From Tipula vernalis (lineage: Eukaryota; Arthropoda; Insecta; Diptera; Tipulidae): 64,000 nt of DNA. Position numbers and translations under genes: made by a program. The stretch is from assembly GCA_958295665.1 (NCBI GenBank), contig OY282560.1:39474590-39538589 (forward strand), read 5' to 3'. The notes beneath the pieces were generated by a model. It was not told the DNA's origin, searched no databases, and saw nothing but the letters and a program-made list of their open reading frames with translations. Positions 53,023 to 64,000 of this stretch are shown piece by piece (position 1 is the stretch's first letter; each line of letters opens with the position of its first letter).

Positions 53023-55160
53023 GGTCAATGTAATACTGACTTTTATTTTAGTTTAATATATAAATGCTGAATATTATGAAAATCTCATTTTCCCAAATGA
53101 GAAAAATCAAAGTCATATTTAATTAAAAATATTTCCCATAATTTAAATAAATTGTTGTATTTTATTTATACTAGGGCGATGAAACACTATTCTTTTATAC
53201 TATGTATAATAATAAAATTAAAAATTTTGCAATCTCGCCAAAAGTAGTTGTAAACAATAAGAAAGTAGTACGAGAGAAAAGGAATCAGCTGGTGAAGGTA
53301 CGTGTAATAAAATCTAAATATTTTCTCGCTAGTATATTTTTAAAACGTATTATAATTGAAGTTGAAACTTGAGTATCATCATCTCGTACGAGTATCTTGT
53401 GTATAACATTTTCATCTATTTACATTTAGCTGATCTTTAATTGTAGCTAGCAGTAAATATGAATAGCAAAAAAACAAGAAAAACGGGAGATGGGTAATCA
53501 TGGAAAAAGGTCAGTCAGGATTAACATTGTATACGGTCTGTTGAGTACACATAGCGTATAGCTATGTTGTGTAACACTATATAGAAATTAAAAATGGATG
53601 AAAGGTATTAAGTTTTGAATGTTTCATCGTAAATTATAATTTTTATTCTTGATATGTTACCCTCCCAACTCACGGTTGTGCTGTGCCGTTGTTGCCGCAA
53701 TACATATATGTTACATACCTACATAAATATTATGTATGTTGTAATATAAAATAAAATAAGCGCACGACACATTTTTCCTGCGTTTATTGTTGTTGTTATT
53801 CTGTATCCTGGCATACTATACCTACCCTTTGTAGATACTTTAATAAATTTTAGATGAAGACGAATATGAATTCATAAAATAAAATGTGTTTACGTATAAA
53901 TGTGAGCACCGAATTACACCGGTATCAACGTAAAAAATATTTATACATTTATAAGAGTTAATACGGCCAACGTGGGAGTTAGCAGGTTTATTTTGTAACC
54001 TACATATGTACATATTAAGGAATAATATAGTGATTCTTAAATTAAGCACCGCGAATGTTATAGTTTTGTTTAATTAACATGTAATTAATTAATTTTGAAA
54101 TTACATAAACTTTTGCAACAGTAAAATTATGGTGCGTGCAAAAAATATTTTTTCTGACAAATTAAGACAAAAAAGTTTAGTTTTTGTATCAATTTTCTTT
54201 AATTTGTCAAATAAAGCCTGGAGCTGATGTAAATTTTTTGTAGAAGTATAAGTGAAAAACTTTCTTAAAAAAATGTTTTCACAAATCTTTACTCGAATTA
54301 TGTACATATGTAATAAATATTAAGATTTTGGATGCTTCCGGCATACTCACAGTATTTATTATTTTAGAAGATATTTACCTGAAAGTAGAAAAAAAAATAA
54401 AAATTAGTTATATGCCATTTCCATTTGTAAATTTGTGGTTCAATAGTTAGACAAATACTCTTGCATTCAGTAATTCAAACACGAACAAAAGGAGCAAGAG
54501 GCTATTTCAATATTTCTTTTATTTATTCATCCAATCCACTCATCATTTTTTGCTAAATCCATTTCTTTTTTCAGATCAATGCACATATTGAATATGGTTT
54601 TGAAATATTATTGAATATGAATTTGATTGGAAATTATGTTTGGAAAAGAATGTTTGTTTCTCTAATGCTTTTGCCTAGAAAACTTCAAACTCAATTTCGT
54701 CCTAAATTCGATAATCTATATTTATGGAAATTGTAAACATAACAAAAACAACATGAGGATAGCTACTACACTATTTTTGTGTCGTATCGGCTAACACTTC
54801 AAGATTAGTCGGCTACCAAATTATAATCAAAATCAAAATTTAATCAGTTTAATAAGCCTAAATGTAGCCAATGTAGTAAAATTACACACATTCATAAAAC
54901 GCGTTTTTGCCACAGCCAGGTATACAACGTATACTTAGGCAATGGACCCCAATTTATCCCCGAAACTAGCTAAGGATAGGAAAAACAATCATGGAAAATC
55001 GGCAGCCGAAAAATGGTACGATGCAGGTACTCGTATAGCTGGTATTAGTAGCACGGCTTTGGGAATTGAGCAAGCGAGCAAGATGCAGCGACCCTAAAGT
55101 TTCAGTTGTGGTGAATTTCGCTACTGAAGCAGATATAAAAAATATAAAGTTAAGATTATA
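53023..55160. other. AT-rich noncoding stretch
   Basis: No recognised gene, element end or tandem array. Short open frames on minus (53,840 and 54,101) look random. Confidence 0.35.
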
Positions 55161-55385
55161 TCAAGTCAACTCAAACTAACTCCGGAATCATTCAATTTCT
55201 AACTGAACCCGTTAATCCCTTACTCAGTCTAAACTCAATCTCCAAGTGAACCTCTTAATCCCTTTACAATCTAACCTCAATATCCAACTCAATCTCTAAC
55301 TCAACCTCAAATTCAATTCCAGCGTCACCACCACCATCACCATCACCATCACCCTTACCACCACCATCACCATTACCATTACATG
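55161..55385. repeat. CAACTC-rich and CAC/CAT low-complexity tract
   Basis: Irregular CTCAA/AACTC words up to 55,320, then CACCAC/CATCAC triplets (55,325-55,385). Triplets in this setting are a simple repeat, not a histidine-rich protein. Confidence 0.8.
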
Positions 55386-55438
55386 GTTATAAAATTATTT
55401 TTTTTACCAAATTTTTTATATATTTTTTGGGGTATATT

Positions 55439-56406
55439 TGGGTATTGAGTTTGGGGTTGAGTTGGAGGTTAAGTTAGGGGTCAATTCAAACAAGAAGAAT
55501 TTCATAATAATTGCTTGAGAAATGGGCAAGTTCCATCATACTTGGCGATATTCCAGAACTTCACCCAAAAATCATTTTAGAAACACATTTTCAATGCACA
55601 AGTTGAATTTCACCACAATCAATCGTTTGAAAAATAGGCAAGTTCTATCATATTTGACCATATTCCAGAACTTCACTTCAGCCAAATATCATTTTAGAAT
55701 CCCATTTCCAATGCACAAGCCAAATTTCATCATAATTGGTCGAGAAATAAGCAAATTCCATCGAATGGAAAAGTAGAATCCCATTTCAAATTCACATGTC
55801 AAATTTAATCATAATCGGTTGAGAAATAGGGAAGTTTAATCATACTTGGCCATATTCCTGAATTTCACCCAAAATTAATTTTTGAATACCATTTCCATCG
55901 TGAAAATCAAATTTCACTAAAATCAGTTGAGAAATAGATAAGTTCCATCCTGATTGGCCATTCATTTAATTTGCCAAAGGTTTAATGTAAAATGTAAAAG
56001 GTTCAAAGGTTTGACGTATTAAGTGACCTTTCTTAAGTCTTAAACAATATTTGTGTAAGGTTTGGTTCAAATCGGTCAAGTTATGTGGATTTGTTTAAAT
56101 ATCATTCACATATACTGTATATACTTTCAATCACTCTCTTTATTTTATAAATTGCTCAACTGCTCACTAAGCACCGGTCCAACACTATCTCAACCCCAAT
56201 TCTATCCGCAATCGGCCCCCAACTCAACCCTAAACTCAAGCGCAAACTTTCGTTCAACTAAATCCTCAAAACAGGATATATAAAAAATTGGTGAACTGCT
56301 CACTATATCTTAACCCAACCCCAACTCAACTCCAACTCAACTTGAACTCAACCCGCAAATTGACCCCTAACTTAACCTTTAATTAAACCGCAAACTCAAT
56401 ACCCAA
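55439..56406. repeat. Inverted-repeat element with minisatellite core
   Basis: Arms 55,439-55,486 and 56,358-56,406 are inverted copies sharing AATTGACCCCTAACTTAACC and CAAACTCAATACCCAA. The interior has the minisatellite at 55,510-55,950 and a second CTCAACCC-rich tract. Confidence 0.75.
55510..55950. repeat. Minisatellite of roughly 110-bp units
   Basis: About four degenerate copies marked by GAGAAATAGGCAAGTTCCATC, CATATTCCAGAACTTCACCC and CCCATTTCCAATGCACAAG. Copies near 55,520, 55,630, 55,745 and 55,825 vary in length. No coding meaning. Confidence 0.8.
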
Positions 56407-56430
56407 CTCAATATTCAAACCAGATATAAA
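56160..56430. repeat. CTCAACCC-rich low-complexity tract
   Basis: Irregular repeats of CAACTCAAC, CCTAACTTAACC and similar. The reverse-complement character returns at 60,810-60,905. Confidence 0.75.
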
Positions 56431-56459
56431 AAATTTGTAAATATTTCTATAACCAGCTA

Positions 56460-56790
56460 TTTTGGGTCAATCCGTAAGGTCGGTGCCCGACTGCCTTGAC
56501 GCAAATGTTTCAAAATCTTTTCAAATCTCAGCCTTGACCATAGAAACAGACTGGAAAAAAAATTCTAAATCGAACAAGCCGTTCTCGGGATACCATGGGT
56601 ACAGACATACTGACATCCAGACATCCAGACATGCAGATATGACTGACGGTCGAAAATTTTTTTTTTTTTTCCTTTTTTAGACTCAGGGACTTTCAAAACG
56701 TCGAGAAAAATGGTTTTGGACCAAACAAATTTTTGATCATTTTTGAGAGGATTTCAATACTTTAGTCTTTTTAGACCGAAGTAAAAAGCC
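56460..56790. repeat. Probable mobile-element tail
   Basis: Contains CCGTTCTCGGGATACCATGG, a run of CAGACAT words (56,603-56,640), a poly-T run and AACGTCGAGAAAAATGG. It ends in TTTAGACCGAAGTAAAAAGC. It has the look of an interspersed-repeat end that recurs in insect genomes, but I cannot name the family. Confidence 0.5.
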
Positions 56791-57782
56791 TCTTTATCCC
56801 AGTAGCGAACTTAGCGAATTAGTTGAAAAGATGGTAAGGTTGTATATGGATTTCTCAAAGAAATAAGTTTCGATATCGAGCAATATCTCATTTCGAACTT
56901 AGAGAGAAATCAGCAGGAGAACTTAATAAGGAGCACACACTAGCTTCGATTTCAGCTTCTCTAATCCATACATCATTAATAGAAAATTCCCTTGAACAAA
57001 AGATTATTTTATTCTTAAAGCTGTGTACATAGATTAGTCGCTTGATTTTCTTTATTATTCTGAGAATTTCAGGTATTAGCGAGTCTCTAAGTAAATGTGG
57101 TTGGGCATAAATTATTTTTATTTAAATAAATATTTGTATGGAAAAATAAAAATTTAATCCGCGACTAAATGACGCGAAAGTCAAAACGAACTCATTTAAT
57201 GGTCACTTACAACCATTCCAGAAACTTCGGGGATCCAAGCTTAAAAGAACTCAGCGAGGGGAAAAGATCGCTTAAAGAAGGGGTGACTGCCGAAAAGAAC
57301 GCGTTAGAAAAACAGAAACTCACCCTGAATGTACACCGCAGACACTACACTAGAACAATTTGGGTTCATGCCGGTAATAACTTCATAAAACAAATGGCAA
57401 CCAGGAAAGGAATGTAATGAGCAAAAACGGGAGAGGCAATAATTTATTGTTGAAAAGTATAGGCCATGGACTGCAAGTGATCTATTTAATCGATATAGTT
57501 AAAGTATATTAAAACGACGGTAAGACGGAAGGATTTAGAAAACAAAAAAAAAGCGATCCGTAAGCTCAAAAAGATAGTCTGTGTAATATAAAAAAATACT
57601 GGAGATAAAAGAGGACCCTACATCTCACAAACGATTGGAGTCGAAAGTCATAACCACCGTTCACCGTTCACGGTTATTCTATAGATTGAATGAGACTGGC
57701 TTTCGCCACTCGGAGAAAGTAGCCAGGCTTGCGGCTGACAGATGCCGAGGACAACCTTGTTAATTAAATGATTTGGCGCCAC
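56791..57782. other. Noncoding stretch
   Basis: No recognisable gene. An 82-codon plus frame (57,169-57,417) is Lys/Arg-rich and matches no family I know. Confidence 0.35.
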
Positions 57783-58090
57783 TTTGTTTGTTTGTTCCCA
57801 AATTCTATAATCTGTTTTAGTGCAAAATATCTCACAAGTCTTTAGCAGTTGACTTTTAGCGTATTTTTTCGTACGCCGTAGCCAAATCAGTTGACGAACG
57901 GCTACTGCCCGTTTTTAATAACCATTTGTACAAATCACTATCATAATCACTAAACCAGGCGTCATACATTTGTTTATCATTATCATCAAAACTCCCGTTT
58001 ATAATTGCTATCACATTGTCCTGCGCCCATTGGTAATAGAATCTGGAACCTACCGATCCAGGCGCTGCAGCTGTAACCTTTGGACGAGTA
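57783..58090 (-). mobile_element. tRNA-derived SINE, diverged copy 2
   Basis: Shares with the SINE at 24,054-24,382 the tail (TTTGTTTGTTTGTT on plus), the AATCTGTT and CTTTTAGCGT body words and a head segment. GATCCAGGCGCTGCAGCTGT corresponds to GATCCAACCGCCGCAGCTTT, and a 40-bp block aligns at about 80% without gaps. Boxes A and B are eroded. No target duplication is visible. Confidence 0.7.
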
Positions 58091-58509
58091 GATTTGTTTT
58101 CTCCTTCGTTCTAAATTTCAAAAACCGATAAGTAAAAATTAACAGTCCCAAAAAATAAAAATCTATGTATTCTGTAGCATGAATATGTTTTATGAATATA
58201 CATAAATATCCACTATGCTAAAAGAAGCAATGATAATACAAATTGGGTAGGTGGTTTGTAGAATCAGAGGTAAAAATATCGACAGTAAAAAATAAAAAAC
58301 TTTAATCCATGCAGGTTTCAGCTACTTTCTGGTAAAATATGATTTTCTTGGCATATATGTTCTCCTATTTTGCATGGTTTGTCAAGCCCTTTATTGCAAC
58401 GTTCACTGGTACATTAGGAAATAGGGCAGAGACTGTGGCTTTTTTAACAAACATGCCCGTTGGTTCTTTCATTTTTCCAAGCTCATTGATGAGCCACGAT
58501 AAAAATGTT

Positions 58510-58800
58510 TCCTAAGGACTACAACATAACTGCTGGAATTCCACCTGGATCCATTTTGGAACAACCTTACGGTACGTCTTTCAAAATGATAGCTTTCAAT
58601 TAATAACCGCAGACGAAGTTAAAATTAGAGGATTTGCAGACAATACTCATCGCTGACTACTAAGCAAAGTTGGAATAGTAAAACAGCGATAGCTAAAATT
58701 GTCTGTATTGTGCTTGGCGCTCTCCAGAATGCTGCTAATTACTTATTAGTAAGCTCAGCTTTTTGCCGGGAATGATGCCTATTGTAAGGGGCGGTCAGTA
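58510..58800 (+). pseudogene. LINE reverse transcriptase scrap (Jockey-like)
   Basis: One frame reads N-I-T-A-G-I-P-P-G-S-I-L-E-Q, the conserved G-V/I-P-Q-G-S motif with Q changed to P. A shifted frame reads T-A-D-E-V-K-I-R-G-F-A-D-N, the palm box F-A-D-D with the last aspartate changed to asparagine. The two are about ten codons closer than normal, so a deletion separates them. Nothing recognisable extends on either side. Confidence 0.6.
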
Positions 58801-60780
58801 GATTGATGAAGAGCTATATCACTCAAGACAAAAAAAAGGAAATCAAACGACAGACGGATGATGAAACACCTTACACAGATGGCGGACAGCGGAAAACCGA
58901 ACAGAAAGGTGACAGAAAGACAACAAAAAACGTTAAAACGACAGCATTCAAATAACAAAAAGCCGACAGAGACAGGTAGACGGTGAACTGTTCCCATTTA
59001 GACGACGACAGAAAATATTTTACATCAAATTCTGACTGGAATTATCAAAGGCAATAGACGTTAATAGAATAGAAAATAAAAGGATATAAAAGGAAATTCC
59101 CGCAACTTTTCTACCAATTGTGAAGAACTCACAGCTTTATGAACTTTAAAGATTCTATTTTGGAAATCGATGGTAATCAAAATTATAGAATCGAAACTTG
59201 TTTCGAAGATTTTCAAAATATGGCGGTGCTGTTGAAATGTGGCCCAGTAGAACAACTTGCCTATGCAAAAAGATCGATTACTAAATCTAGTAAGTTAGCC
59301 TACCGCAGTCGGTCAGATTTATATACTTTTGAGATGCTGAAGGAATTTTAATTAAAAACGCGCATATTCATCAGGAACTCTCATCGAGTATAATGAATTC
59401 CGGCAAATCTTTACAGTAATAAAGTATACCATTAACAGAATTAACGACATCGATGCAAAAAAGATTATAGCCACCATTGGAATAAGAAAAGCGAAAATTG
59501 AGAGGAATAGGTGAATCTAAGATTAAAATTTTTGAATTTTTTTAGAGTAAAAGCTGAAATAGGCGGTCCTAAAAATCAAGCTGTCAATTTGTAATATTTA
59601 ATTGGAAATGGTATATTACGAGGAACCAAAGTTATTTTTGGAAAAATAAGATAAGAATCGAAAAAATTACACTGTATTCGTGACACCCATCAGCCACTAC
59701 GAATTTCCTAAAGTTCCATTCCAAATAGCGTTACGCCTCCAGCTCAGTTAGTCGAGATTAGAATCGAATTCCAAGGTTAAGCTGTTTTGACATTAAAAGC
59801 AACTTTCAAATATATGATCTAATTTATTTGACCGAACGAAAAAGTTCAAAGCAAAAAGAATATCTTCACACTGTCTATAAATATGAGTACCCACTCCTTT
59901 CCCAACCTTTTAGGTTCTAATGACAGAAACCACCAACAAGTAAAAATGTATTCTTTCCGTCATAGATGTTTTTTCGAAGTTTGTTTGGCTGTGTCCCGTA
60001 AAAGTACGACTCCTGCTGAGGTGATACTGCAACTTGAAGTTCAAAAAGAAAACCTTGGGATTCTGAGAAGGATAGTCACTGATTCACATCCAATGAGCCG
60101 ATGAATCTATTGTGACGAAAATAAAATACAGCTGTGCCTGATAACAACTGGCGTCCCAAGAGGAAATGAACAAATAGAATGAATCAAGTTAGCAAAGAAG
60201 TAGAATGTGTGAAATTATTTGGGAAGAAATCTCTAAAGAATTTATGCTTGAGCGGGATGACAGAAGGAAAGCAGCAAGAGAGAGCAGCTAACTAAGTACG
60301 TGATGAGTGATTTGGTGGCAGTGAATAGGACAAAGCTCCAGGGTCTATTAAAAATTATTTGGAATACATTTTTTGGTCCGTAAAAGGTAGTCGAAGTTAT
60401 AAGTAAAAAAAGGTATAGAGTGTAGAAGTCGGTGATCATTCCGGTTTAAAACTATCGCTATTAAGCCGATGTTTATTCAGAAGAGGATGAATCCAGTCTA
60501 GAAGGAAAAAAAACATAGAAGTAAAATTCATTATTTTATTCGAACAAGGACAATTTGATCTAGTTATCTACTTTAAGGTAGCAAACAGACGCAACCCGCG
60601 ATTTAGGCAATCAGAAAATCTAAAACCTAACTATATTAAATTATTGGTGGATTGAATTTACACAAGCGGTTATGTTTTTTAAATGAGACGAACCAAGAAA
60701 TGATAAATATCATCATAAATATCAATACCAACTGCCATTCCACCTGGATCTTGGGAATTATTCAAGAATTCAATTTAACT
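58801..60780. other. Noncoding stretch
   Basis: A purine-rich region with repeated GACAGA words (58,845-58,985) and no recognised coding domain. Open frames at 59,139-59,351 and 59,883-60,104 show no motif I know. Confidence 0.35.
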
Positions 60781-60809
60781 TTATGTTAAAGGAGGTTTCA
60801 TTAAAGGTC

Positions 60810-60905
60810 TACTTGGGGTTGGGATTGGGATTTGGGTTGGGTTTGTGGATGGATTTTGGGCTAAGGTTGGGGTGGGGTTGGATGTTGGATTTGTGGTGGG
60901 ATTTG
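60810..60905. repeat. GGGTTGGGATTT-like low-complexity tract
   Basis: G/T-rich irregular repeat, the reverse-complement style of the CAACCC tracts at 55-56 kb. It probably belongs to the same repeat class. Confidence 0.7.
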
Positions 60906-61186
60906 ACGTTACAGGTTTACCTTTGTGAAGTTAGCCCAAAATTCTATTTCAAAAAATAATGATAGTCAACGTTGGCAACACCACTTCAAATCTTATGATA
61001 CCAAGTAAACTATCATGAGAGAAAAATATATCGGACCATATAAAGTCACGATAGATTTCTATAATAAATTTCTTTCTCAACTATTAGTTGAGTTGAAAAA
61101 CGATGACTATGAAAAAAACGAATAGGTAAAAATATTTTACAGAATGCTCCTTATTCTGGCACCATAAAATCAATCCGTGAGTACTC

Positions 61187-61472
61187 CGTGAGAACTTTTT
61201 CAGAATTTTGTGAATAGCATGGTCAAATATGACCGCAAAGCCTTATGACCTTGTGAGTCGTATTTACTTTGATTTTTGCCATCCAACTGAGTATTTTCTC
61301 AAGTACTGTATTGTTGGCACCAATCTCCTGACGATTTTTTATTACTCCTATCAATTGGGACTCTCTGGAACTTTTTCAGAATTTTGTTATAGGGAGAGCA
61401 TGGTCATATTAGGCCACAAAGCCTTGTGAGTCGTATTTAACTTGCTTTTTGCGATTCAACTGAGTATTGTCA
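61187..61472. repeat. Two-copy direct repeat, period about 176 bp
   Basis: GAACTTTTTCAGAATTTTGT starts at 61,192 and 61,368, followed in both by AGCATGGTCA and CTTGTGAGTCGTATTTA. CAACTGAGTATT ends each. Confidence 0.85.
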
Positions 61473-61939
61473 TAATAATGTGAACGAATCTGAAGTTCTC
61501 ATGCGCCATTTGTAAAGTGAGCTACTGTAAAAAATGTCATTGACAGTTCAGTGTAGCATCAACCATCATTCAACCAACATGCACAAGTCATAGTTGAATA
61601 AAGAACATTATTATTAACGTTAAACTAGTTGTGTCAGAAGTAAAAGGAAGCTAATTCAATAATTAAATAAGTGAATTCAAGAAGAAATTTTAAACCATAA
61701 GTCAAAAAAGCAACGAACTGTAAAATCGAACGGAGAATTTCGTCATTGAAACATTGGATTGCAACGTGCTTGTGAGTCATCGGTACGAAATCAAACACAT
61801 GGTCATCAGAAAATATCATCAATAAAATCGAATCATCGGGCAGCAGAAAGTAATCATCGAACTAATTTGAAGCCTAAACAACACGTTTTTCGGCCATATT
61901 TTTGAAAATTAAAGTCATGTTCATTGGAAATTAAGCGAA

Positions 61940-62585
61940 ATGGCCGACACACGAAAACAATTGCGAGAGCTGGATTGCGTAGACTTGGCGACCGACTGGA
62001 AAAATTGGAAACGTGATTTTTTGGTATACATGGTCGCGAACGATCAAAATGGTCAGACGGAGGGAACGAAAATCGCAATTTTACTGTGGTTAATTGGAAC
62101 AAAGGGCACCAATATTTACAATACATACTTTGTTTCTAAATGATGGATCCGAACAGTCACTGCTTCGAACAGTAATCACAACACAAGAAATTCCAGCGAC
62201 ATAAACGGCAGCAACACGCACCGAAACGCTAACAACACAGCGAACATTGGCTGATGTGTTGAAGGCATTTGAAAATCATTGTCTGCCACAGAAAAACGTG
62301 ACTATAGAGTCATTCAAATTCAACAATCTGAACCAAAAGGAACGTCAGCTATTCAGCGAATTTTTGACCGAGCTCCGTGCGCAAATTGAACGTTGTGAAT
62401 TTAATTGTTCGTGCGGATTGTCGTATGAAAACCGAATGTTGCATGATCGAATCATTACTGGGGTGTTTGACAAGAAGCTTCAGTTAAAGTTGCTCGACGG
62501 TCGTGATGAAAAATTGGATCGCGTGGTTGAAATTTGCAAGACATTCGAAGCAGCAAGAAAAGCGATTTCCGGATACAATCGTTAA
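61940..62585 (+). pseudogene. Gypsy gag (right-edge element)
   Basis: From ATG at 61,940: W-K-N-W-K-R-D-F-L-V-Y-M and G-T-K-I-A-I-L-L-W-L-I-G, a capsid N-terminal pattern. After a frameshift near 62,150, 62,247-62,585 has F-E-N-H-C-L-P-Q-K-N-V-T-I-E, R-Q-L-F-S-E-F-L-T-E-L-R and L-H-D-R-I-I-T-G-V. No zinc knuckle is present before the junction with RT. Confidence 0.8.
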
Positions 62586-62589
62586 GAAG

Positions 62590-63844
62590 CTTAAGCAAAA
62601 ACTTGATGACATGGTAGAGTCGGGAATCATAACGGACTCATCCAACAGATTGGGTGAATAATTTGCAAGTGGTTGAGAAATCAAGAGGTGATTTGCGAGT
62701 TTGCTTGGATCCCAAACCTCTCAATAAGTGCCTCAGGCGTGAACATTATTTGATACCCACTGTGGATGAATTGACCTTAGAATTGGTTGATAAGAAAGTA
62801 TTCACAGTATTAGACTGCTCAAATGGATTTTGGCAATTGGAATTGGATGAACCGAGTTCAGAATTTACAACATTCATGACACCCTTTGGTCGATATAAAT
62901 TCAATAGCGTTTGGCTTAAATGACGCATGGTACAGATTTTCGGTGATATACCGGGTGTTTTTATGTATTTTGATGATATTGCAATAGTAGCCTGTAATGA
63001 AGAGGAACATGACAGAATCTTGAAAATCGTTATTGAGCGTGCCTGCTCGAACAATGTCAAGTTCAACCCGGGTAAGATTCAATACTGCAAATCAGAGGTC
63101 AAATTCATGGGTCTTATTTTGTCGGATGGGAAAATTAGATCGGCCCAAAAACATATTGATGCCATTTTGAAAATGAAAAAGCCAACCGACAAACACGCCG
63201 TGTCACGTTTATTGGGTCTTTGTAAATACTTGGCAAAGTTCATTCCAAATCTGTCAAAGATGACAGCGGAACTGCGTTTATTATCGGGGAAAGAAACTCC
63301 GTTTGAATGGAGCGAAAAACACGATATTGAACTTGACAATATAAAGAAAATAATCACATCCGACCCGGTGTTAAAACCATTTAATCCGAAAAATCTAATC
63401 GTCATTCAAACAGATGTATCAAAAGATGGACTTGGTTTGGGTTTGATTCAAGAAGAGCATCCGGTTGCATTTGCGTCTAGAATGCTTAGTAAAGCTGAAA
63501 AGAGATGGGCGCAAATTGAAAAAGAACTTTTGGCTGTGGTGTTTGCATGTAAACGTTTTTATAACTTTGTCTATAGACGTCGATTTATAGTTGAAAGTGA
63601 TCATAAGCCACATTTGCGCGACGTTGATGGTGCCACACCAAGATTGCAGCGCATGTTTATGAGGCTTTTGAAGTATCCGGGATTGGAAATTGTTTATAAA
63701 CCGGGCAAACATATGTTGTTGGCTGATTGTCTCTCTCGTGCACAATTGAACACAATTGAAGAAGACACAGAATTGAACACAGTCATTCACAGCGTCACAC
63801 GATCCGTTTGTGTGTCGAGGGATAATTATGATTATTATAGATAG
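62590..63844 (+). pseudogene. Gypsy reverse transcriptase and RNase H (right-edge element)
   Basis: R-T begins in the L-D-D-M-V-E-S-G-I-I region at 62,600. It continues L-Q-V-V-E-K-S-R-G-D-L-R-V-C-L-D-P, then V-L-D-C-S-N-G-F-W-Q-L-E (first aspartate). Frame is lost at 62,905-62,926, where F-G-L-N-D reads in another frame and a short stretch is deleted. From 62,927 a 305-codon open frame has V-F-M-Y-F-D-D-I-A-I (palm box), F-M-G-L-I-L-S and L-L-G-L-C-K-Y-L-A-K-F-I-P. RNase H follows with Q-T-D-V-S-K-D-G, E-K-E-L-L-A-V and V-E-S-D-H-K-P, and finally L-L-A-D-C-L-S-R. TAG at 63,842 interrupts, and the frame goes on. Confidence 0.9.
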
Positions 63845-64000
63845 ATAATGGCGTCGCATGAGGATCTTAAGCGCGTATGTGACTACGTAATAAATGGTTG
63901 GCCCGACTATCGATCTATGAATGAGTTTGCCAGAGTATTTCACAAACTAAAATCCGCACTGCATTTCGAAAATGGGTTGTTATTCCGAAACCACCGACTC
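63845..64000 (+). pseudogene. Gypsy integrase N-terminus, running off the window
   Basis: In the same frame as RNase H beyond the TAG. It reads V-C-D-Y-V-I-N-G-W-P, F-H-K-L-K-S-A-L-H and N-G-L-L-F-R-N-H-R, the strand just before the zinc finger. The rest is outside the window. Confidence 0.72.

Larger units (their letters stand above)
61479..64000 (+). mobile_element. Ty3/Gypsy element, cut by the window edge
   Basis: A possible LTR from TGTGAACG (61,479) with AATAAA near 61,599 is followed by TTGTGTCAGAAG. That string is one mismatch from the tRNA-Leu primer-site consensus TGGTGTCAGAAG. Gag, RT, RNase H and the integrase N-terminus follow on plus. Gag jumps straight to RT near 62,590, so the protease is missing. 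The right end lies beyond the window. Confidence 0.82.

Noticed and set aside
55325..55385. A histidine-rich coding segment
   Set aside because: It is a CAC/CAT simple repeat in a noncoding tract without an extended open frame.

Overview
This is AT-rich animal DNA, most likely from an insect and plausibly a dipteran. The evidence is a spliced eukaryotic gene at one end and a dense mix of insect-type transposable elements (BEL/Pao, Ty3/Gypsy, Ty1/Copia, Tc1/mariner, a Helentron, a LINE and tRNA-derived SINEs). I cannot name the species. No rRNA gene, functional tRNA gene or CRISPR array is visible.

The only host gene I recognise is a two-exon arrestin-domain gene at 867-1922, with a 66-bp intron. 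From 2.6 to 20.4 kb there are four broken elements in a row: a heavily deleted BEL/Pao relic (2.66-5.08 kb, minus) with a primer-binding site matching tRNA-Tyr; a longer BEL/Pao relic (about 7.3-12.5 kb, minus); a Gypsy relic on plus that has lost most of its RT (12.66-15.05 kb); and a Helentron (about 15.5-20.4 kb, plus). The Helentron keeps a DUF6570-like region, the end of a Rep domain, a PIF1-type helicase and a C-terminal endonuclease. It has a putative spliceosomal intron, and its second catalytic Rep tyrosine is now a stop codon.

The stretch 20.4-23.5 kb holds nothing recognisable. Then come a DDE transposase fragment (23.5 kb), a tRNA-derived SINE with a 14-bp target duplication (24.05-24.38 kb) and a long LINE (about 24.48-30.64 kb). 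The LINE contains a 388-bp near-perfect palindrome and is interrupted by a Tc1 element (26,582-28,226) that has long inverted repeats and a transposase with three stops but an intact DD34E triad. Just downstream are three LTRs of one Gypsy family: one inverted solo, one direct solo and the 5' LTR of an element. A Copia element (33,831-37,219) sits inside that element's gag. A fourth copy of the same LTR lies at 6.9 kb.

A minus-strand Gypsy relic covers 39.6-43.76 kb. From 46.6 to 53.02 kb there is no coding sequence; instead there is a cluster of palindromic, foldback-like elements whose ends read GTTAAAGTTAGC and relatives. They include a 977-bp tandem duplication and an array of about 146-bp repeats that reverses orientation. 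I regard this as the least explained part of the window. From 55.2 to 56.8 kb there is another inverted-repeat element with a minisatellite core. A second, diverged SINE (57.8-58.1 kb) and a decayed LINE RT scrap (58.5 kb) follow. A Gypsy element starts near 61.5 kb and runs off the right edge.

The mobile elements do not form a pathway. The layout records successive insertions, deletions and duplications next to one conserved gene. Nearly all TE reading frames are interrupted, so they are annotated as pseudogenes.
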